Of a stretch of 6,082 nt of DNA, positions 5,807 through 6,082 are shown in pieces. Below the pieces are notes generated by a model. It was not told the DNA's origin. It searched no databases and saw nothing but the letters and a program-made list of their open reading frames with translations. The stretch lies in assembly GCA_964614855.1 (NCBI GenBank), contig CAZTMX010000177.1, positions 1 through 6,082 of the forward strand, read 5' to 3'. Numbering within the stretch: position 1 is the stretch's first letter; every line of letters starts with the position of its first letter. The position numbers were made by a program, and so were the translations under genes. The DNA is from CAWJHE01 sp964614855. Its GTDB lineage: Bacteria > Chloroflexota > Anaerolineae > Anaerolineales > UBA4823.

Positions 5807-6082
5807 ATGTGCTTTAGACCAGCAGCAGCAAAACTAAACAGATGTTATGAATGCGGAAAAGTGAATAAGCCGACCGCAACGGTTTGTATTCAATGCGGCG
5901 CTGAATTAGCGCCTGGCAAGGAACCCTGCCCGCAATGTAAAACGATGAAAGATCCCATGGCTGAATGTCCAAATTGCGGGTATGTTCCCGAAGTAGAATG
6001 CCCAAAGTGCGGCACTAAGAACCCTGTCACGAATGAACAATGTGCGAAATGCGGCTTTAAGGCGCCAAAGATGCCTGGGGCT
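5807..6082 (+). CDS. Multi-zinc-ribbon protein, 3' end cut by the window
   Basis: An open frame starts at an ATG eight bases after GGAG (5795-5798) and has 92 codons with no stop before the right edge. The product begins MCFRPAAAK and then contains three four-cysteine zinc ribbons: C13/C16 with C27/C30, C41/C44 with C54/C57, and C65/C68 with C79/C82. Most second-Cys positions are followed by Gly or Lys, as in rubredoxin-like knuckles (CYECG, CIQCG, CPQCK, CPNCG, CPKCG, CAKCG). Such tandem ribbons bind Zn and usually serve in protein or nucleic-acid contacts. No catalytic domain is visible in the part present, and more may follow. It has its own ribosome binding site and lies 135 nt after the small-subunit gene behind a hairpin, so it may be a separate or partly co-transcribed unit. 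The function is not recognised. Confidence 0.85.
   Translation, partial: MCFRPAAAKLNRCYECGKVNKPTATVCIQCGAELAPGKEPCPQCKTMKDPMAECPNCGYVPEVECPKCGTKNPVTNEQCAKCGFKAPKMPGA

Noticed and set aside
5843..6052. Regularly spaced TGY-N6-TGY repeats that could suggest a short tandem or CRISPR-like array
   Set aside because: The repetition comes from CxxC codons in zinc ribbons. The DNA between them is not repeated.

Overview
The window reads as part of an anaerobic bacterial chromosome. All five supported genes lie on the + strand. The gene at each end is cut by the window edge. Composition is mid-range GC by eye, with AT-rich intergenic regions. The phylum cannot be fixed from the sequence. The mix of genes would fit Chloroflexota (Anaerolineae-like) or anaerobic Bacillota, but that is a weak inference.

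Layout. Positions 2-895 hold the C-terminal part of a GAF / HisKA_3 / HATPase sensor kinase. It is followed after 18 nt by a complete NarL/FixJ-type response regulator (914-1567) and a good intrinsic terminator (1625-1650). An AT-rich, repeat-rich control region (about 1700-1838) leads into a 71-codon gene (1839-2054) for a small helical protein resembling the DUF1858 type. A 159-nt gap containing a bulged hairpin then leads to a molybdopterin oxidoreductase large subunit (2214-4868) and its ferredoxin-type small subunit (4871-5671), which are translationally adjacent. A strong hairpin without a U-tract (5694-5723) and an 18-bp palindrome (5777-5794) precede a multi-zinc-ribbon gene that runs off the 3' edge (5807-6082).

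Main interpretation. The 2214-5671 pair belongs to the pyrogallol-phloroglucinol transhydroxylase (TH; athL/athS) branch of the DMSO reductase superfamily. The large subunit has no N-terminal Fe-S motif and no Tat signal, and it keeps a PDS motif matching the Mo-ligand serine of TH. The small subunit carries the diagnostic C-terminal beta-barrel (Cna_B / transthyretin-like) domain after its ferredoxin part. Two features differ from the characterised Pelobacter acidigallici enzyme as I remember it. The small subunit keeps all 16 cluster cysteines (four potential [4Fe-4S] clusters instead of three), and the large subunit has N- and C-terminal extensions. This suggests a true redox relative, such as a resorcinol-hydroxylase-like enzyme or one with an unknown substrate, rather than a net non-redox transhydroxylase.

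Working model (inference): a cytoplasmic Mo/Fe-S enzyme acting on hydroxylated aromatic or similar substrates, encoded with a small leader-gene protein and possibly a zinc-ribbon accessory protein, next to and possibly controlled by a two-component system. The substrate, electron partner and regulatory link are not shown by the sequence.
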